14,421 nt of DNA from an uncultured beta proteobacterium (GTDB taxonomy: Bacteria > Pseudomonadota > Gammaproteobacteria > Burkholderiales > Burkholderiaceae). Where the stretch lies: contig CAITHY010000080.1 in the NCBI GenBank assembly GCA_903892315.1, positions 1 to 14,421 of the forward strand, written 5' to 3'. The translations under genes and the position numbers were made by a program. The notes below the pieces were generated by a model that made no database searches, had not been told where the DNA came from, and saw only the letters and a list, made by a program, of their open reading frames with translations. Below are positions 13,183 through 14,421 of this stretch, one piece after another (the stretch's first letter is position 1; every line of letters starts with the position of its first letter).

Positions 13183-13268
13183 ATGAGAGCAGACACCCAA
13201 GATAGACCCTTATAAACAGGGGGTCTGCGGGTGGTCAGTGTCGGTGTGTAAGCAAATGTGTAAGCAAA
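13183..13268 (+). repeat. Right-flank repeat with a tandem TGTGTAAGCAAA
   Basis: Positions 13183-13257 align with 6079-6152, and the first 12 nt match the first 12 of the window. At its end, TGTGTAAGCAAA is repeated perfectly in tandem (13245-13256 and 13257-13268). Such arrays are common beside integrated elements, from general knowledge, and no gene is present. Confidence 0.6.
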
Positions 13269-13293
13269 TTCAGGGCTTTAAAGAAAGTGGTCT

Positions 13294-13360
13294 CTCACTC
13301 TTTGGTTTTCAAAACCAAAGGAATTTTGGAACAACCGTTTAGCACTTCGTTGCTTCAAAG
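13294..13360 (+). repeat. 67-bp direct repeat, right copy
   Basis: This is the partner of 113-179 (7 mismatches, no gaps). In this copy the opening dyad at 13300-13320 is perfect (10-nt arms CTTTGGTTTT and AAAACCAAAG around a central C). The rest of the stretch to the macB terminator (13361-13420) holds nothing I recognise. Confidence 0.75.
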
Positions 13361-13420
13361 TATTAATTGGAGGGTAAGCGTTTCTCAGAGAAATATCTTT
13401 ATGAATTGATTACTAAAGTC

Positions 13421-13439
13421 TAGCTTAGACACTAAGCTA
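13421..13439 (-). terminator. Hairpin behind the MacB-type gene
   Basis: Perfect arms TAGCTTAG and CTAAGCTA surround a 3-nt loop, 7 nt beyond the stop of the minus-strand permease gene. The following minus-strand sequence (GACTTTAG) is only weakly T-rich, so termination may be modest. Confidence 0.6.
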
Positions 13440-13445
13440 ATATGA

Positions 13446-14421
13446 CTATTCATAACGCAATGCTTGAATTGGCTGCATCATCGCCGCTTTTTTAGCCGGA
13501 TAGAATCCAAAGAAAATACCAATTGCCGCCGAGAATCCTACTGCCAAAATAATAGAGATCAGGGATAACTGTATAGCCCATCCTGCCAATATCGCAATCA
13601 GTTCGGAAGCCAAAAATCCAAGTAGTATGCCAATTAACCCACCTAGAGTAGCTAAGGTCATTGCCTCCACTAAAAATTGCTCCAAAATATCTCTGCCCTT
13701 TGCACCAATTGCCATTCTCAACCCAATTTCCCTGGTGCGCTCTGTTACGGATACCAGCATGATATTCATGATTCCTATGCCTCCAACCAAAAGACTGACA
13801 GAAGCTACTGCAGCCAGCAATGCTGACATCACTTTGCTAGCGGCCTCTTGAGCCTCTAGTATTTCTGTAAGATTCCTAATCGTAAAATCATCCTCCGCAC
13901 CCATTTGGGTTCGATGACGTTGTCTCAATAGCTCAGCAATCTTTTGCTCCGTCATTTTCATATCATTGCCATCTTGCACCTTAACCGCAACGGTTCCAAC
14001 TCTCGCAATTCTTCCCATTGCCTCACCAAAAATTCTACGTCTACCGGTTGATAGAGGAACAAAGACGCCATCATCTTGGTCTTGTCCTTGCATACTTTGC
14101 CCTTTTTTTTCTGTAATCCCAATCACAGTAAATGGGACGCCTTTTATTCTGACTTGCTGATCAATTGGATCTTCGCTGCCAAATAACTGATTAGCAACAG
14201 TTTGGCCAAGAATCACAACCTTCCCTGCTCCTGCAATTTCGGCATATTCAAACATTCGACCGCTAGAGAGTGGCCACTCTCTGGCCTCAAAAAAATCAGG
14301 ATTGACCCCATAAATAGTTGTTCCCCAGTTATTGCTACTAGAAATGATTTGACCGCCACCCCTGCTAATAGGGGCAGCATAGGCAACCTCAGGAATTTCT
14401 CTCAAAATTGCATTTGCATCA
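13446..14421 (-). CDS. MacB-type ABC transporter permease, partial (C-terminal part, at least 325 codons)
   Basis: The frame is open to the window edge, so the 5' end is missing. The visible start of homology (INAN-like ANAILREIPEV) lies inside the periplasmic core domain. The periplasmic domain runs through SSNNWGTTIYGVNPDFF and GKVVILGQTVANQLFGSEDPI, motifs typical of MacB. The FtsX-like domain has LVGGIGIMNIMLVSVTERTREIGLRMAIGAKGRDILEQFLVEA and three C-terminal membrane spans, ending YPAKKAAMMQPIQALRYE. It acts with an outer-membrane channel and an adaptor in macrolide, peptide or other efflux. Whether the protein also carries the ATPase domain, as in E. coli MacB, cannot be seen. It lies outside the repeats and looks like core genome. 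Confidence 0.92.
   Translation of the reverse strand, partial: DANAILREIPEVAYAAPISRGGGQIISSSNNWGTTIYGVNPDFFEAREWPLSSGRMFEYAEIAGAGKVVILGQTVANQLFGSEDPIDQQVRIKGVPFTVIGITEKKGQSMQGQDQDDGVFVPLSTGRRRIFGEAMGRIARVGTVAVKVQDGNDMKMTEQKIAELLRQRHRTQMGAEDDFTIRNLTEILEAQEAASKVMSALLAAVASVSLLVGGIGIMNIMLVSVTERTREIGLRMAIGAKGRDILEQFLVEAMTLATLGGLIGILLGFLASELIAILAGWAIQLSLISIILAVGFSAAIGIFFGFYPAKKAAMMQPIQALRYE

Noticed and set aside
12990..13268. The ACTACACACC and TGTGTAAGCAAA repeats as a CRISPR array.
   Set aside because: Repeats are too short, are in both orientations and have irregular spacing; no cas gene is nearby.
13300..13320. The perfect dyad could be read as an anticodon arm with a 7-nt loop and anticodon TCA, hinting at a selenocysteine or suppressor tRNA.
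   Set aside because: No acceptor, D or T arm can be built around it, and the left repeat copy does not keep the pairing.
13446..14405. Treating the MacB-type permease as complete with a start at 14405.
   Set aside because: The codon there is TTG inside continuous homologous sequence, and the frame stays open to the window edge; the gene is partial.

Overview
The window looks like chromosomal DNA of a betaproteobacterium with moderate to low GC, most like Polynucleobacter or a close Burkholderiaceae relative. The support is the protein flavour, and a group I intron in a tRNA-Ile(CAU) gene that closely resembles the intron I remember from Azoarcus. No database search was possible, so the taxonomy is inference.

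Layout. (1) 1-388 is non-coding, with an attachment-site-like repeat and a degenerate 3' half of a tRNA-Lys. (2) 389-5475 is catabolic cassette 1: a kynurenine-formamidase-like alpha/beta hydrolase on the minus strand, divergent from a plus-strand set of amidase, ABC importer (binding protein, permease, ATPase) and a small lipocalin-like protein. A perfect 11-bp hairpin covers the start codon of the binding protein. (3) 5472-6238 is a scar: a broken livF C-terminus joined to the N-terminus of a tyrosine-integrase-like protein, a terminator, a 40-bp copy of the 3' exon of tRNA-Ile, and repeats. (4) 6239-12410 is catabolic cassette 2: a frameshifted paralogue of the cassette-1 hydrolase, a cupin thiol dioxygenase-like gene, and a five-gene minus-strand operon (di-iron hydroxylase-like membrane protein, ABM-domain protein, GntR regulator, MFS transporter, zinc alcohol dehydrogenase). 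The operon promoter has a 24-bp near-palindrome over its -10 region. (5) 12711-12989 is tRNA-Ile(CAU), interrupted by a 203-nt group I intron. (6) 12990-13445 is non-coding, full of repeats related to those at the left end. (7) 13446-14421 is the 3' part of a MacB-type ABC permease that runs off the window.

The two cassettes read as small substrate-specific uptake-and-breakdown modules. Cassette 1 would import a small solute by an ABC system and hydrolyse amide or formamide bonds. Cassette 2 would import a solute by MFS and oxidise it (hydroxylase, alcohol dehydrogenase, thiol dioxygenase) under GntR control. Their substrates cannot be read from the sequence. Cassette 2 lies exactly between the intron-split tRNA-Ile and a perfect 40-bp copy of its 3' exon, so it is best explained as a 6.7-kb genomic island that has lost its integrase. 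The 67-bp repeats at 113-179 and 13294-13360 bracket nearly the whole window.

The most interesting points are the group I intron tRNA that doubles as an island target and shows two possible lesions, the exact match between the att repeat and the splice boundary, the hairpin over the binding-protein start, and the paralogous hydrolases carried by both modules.
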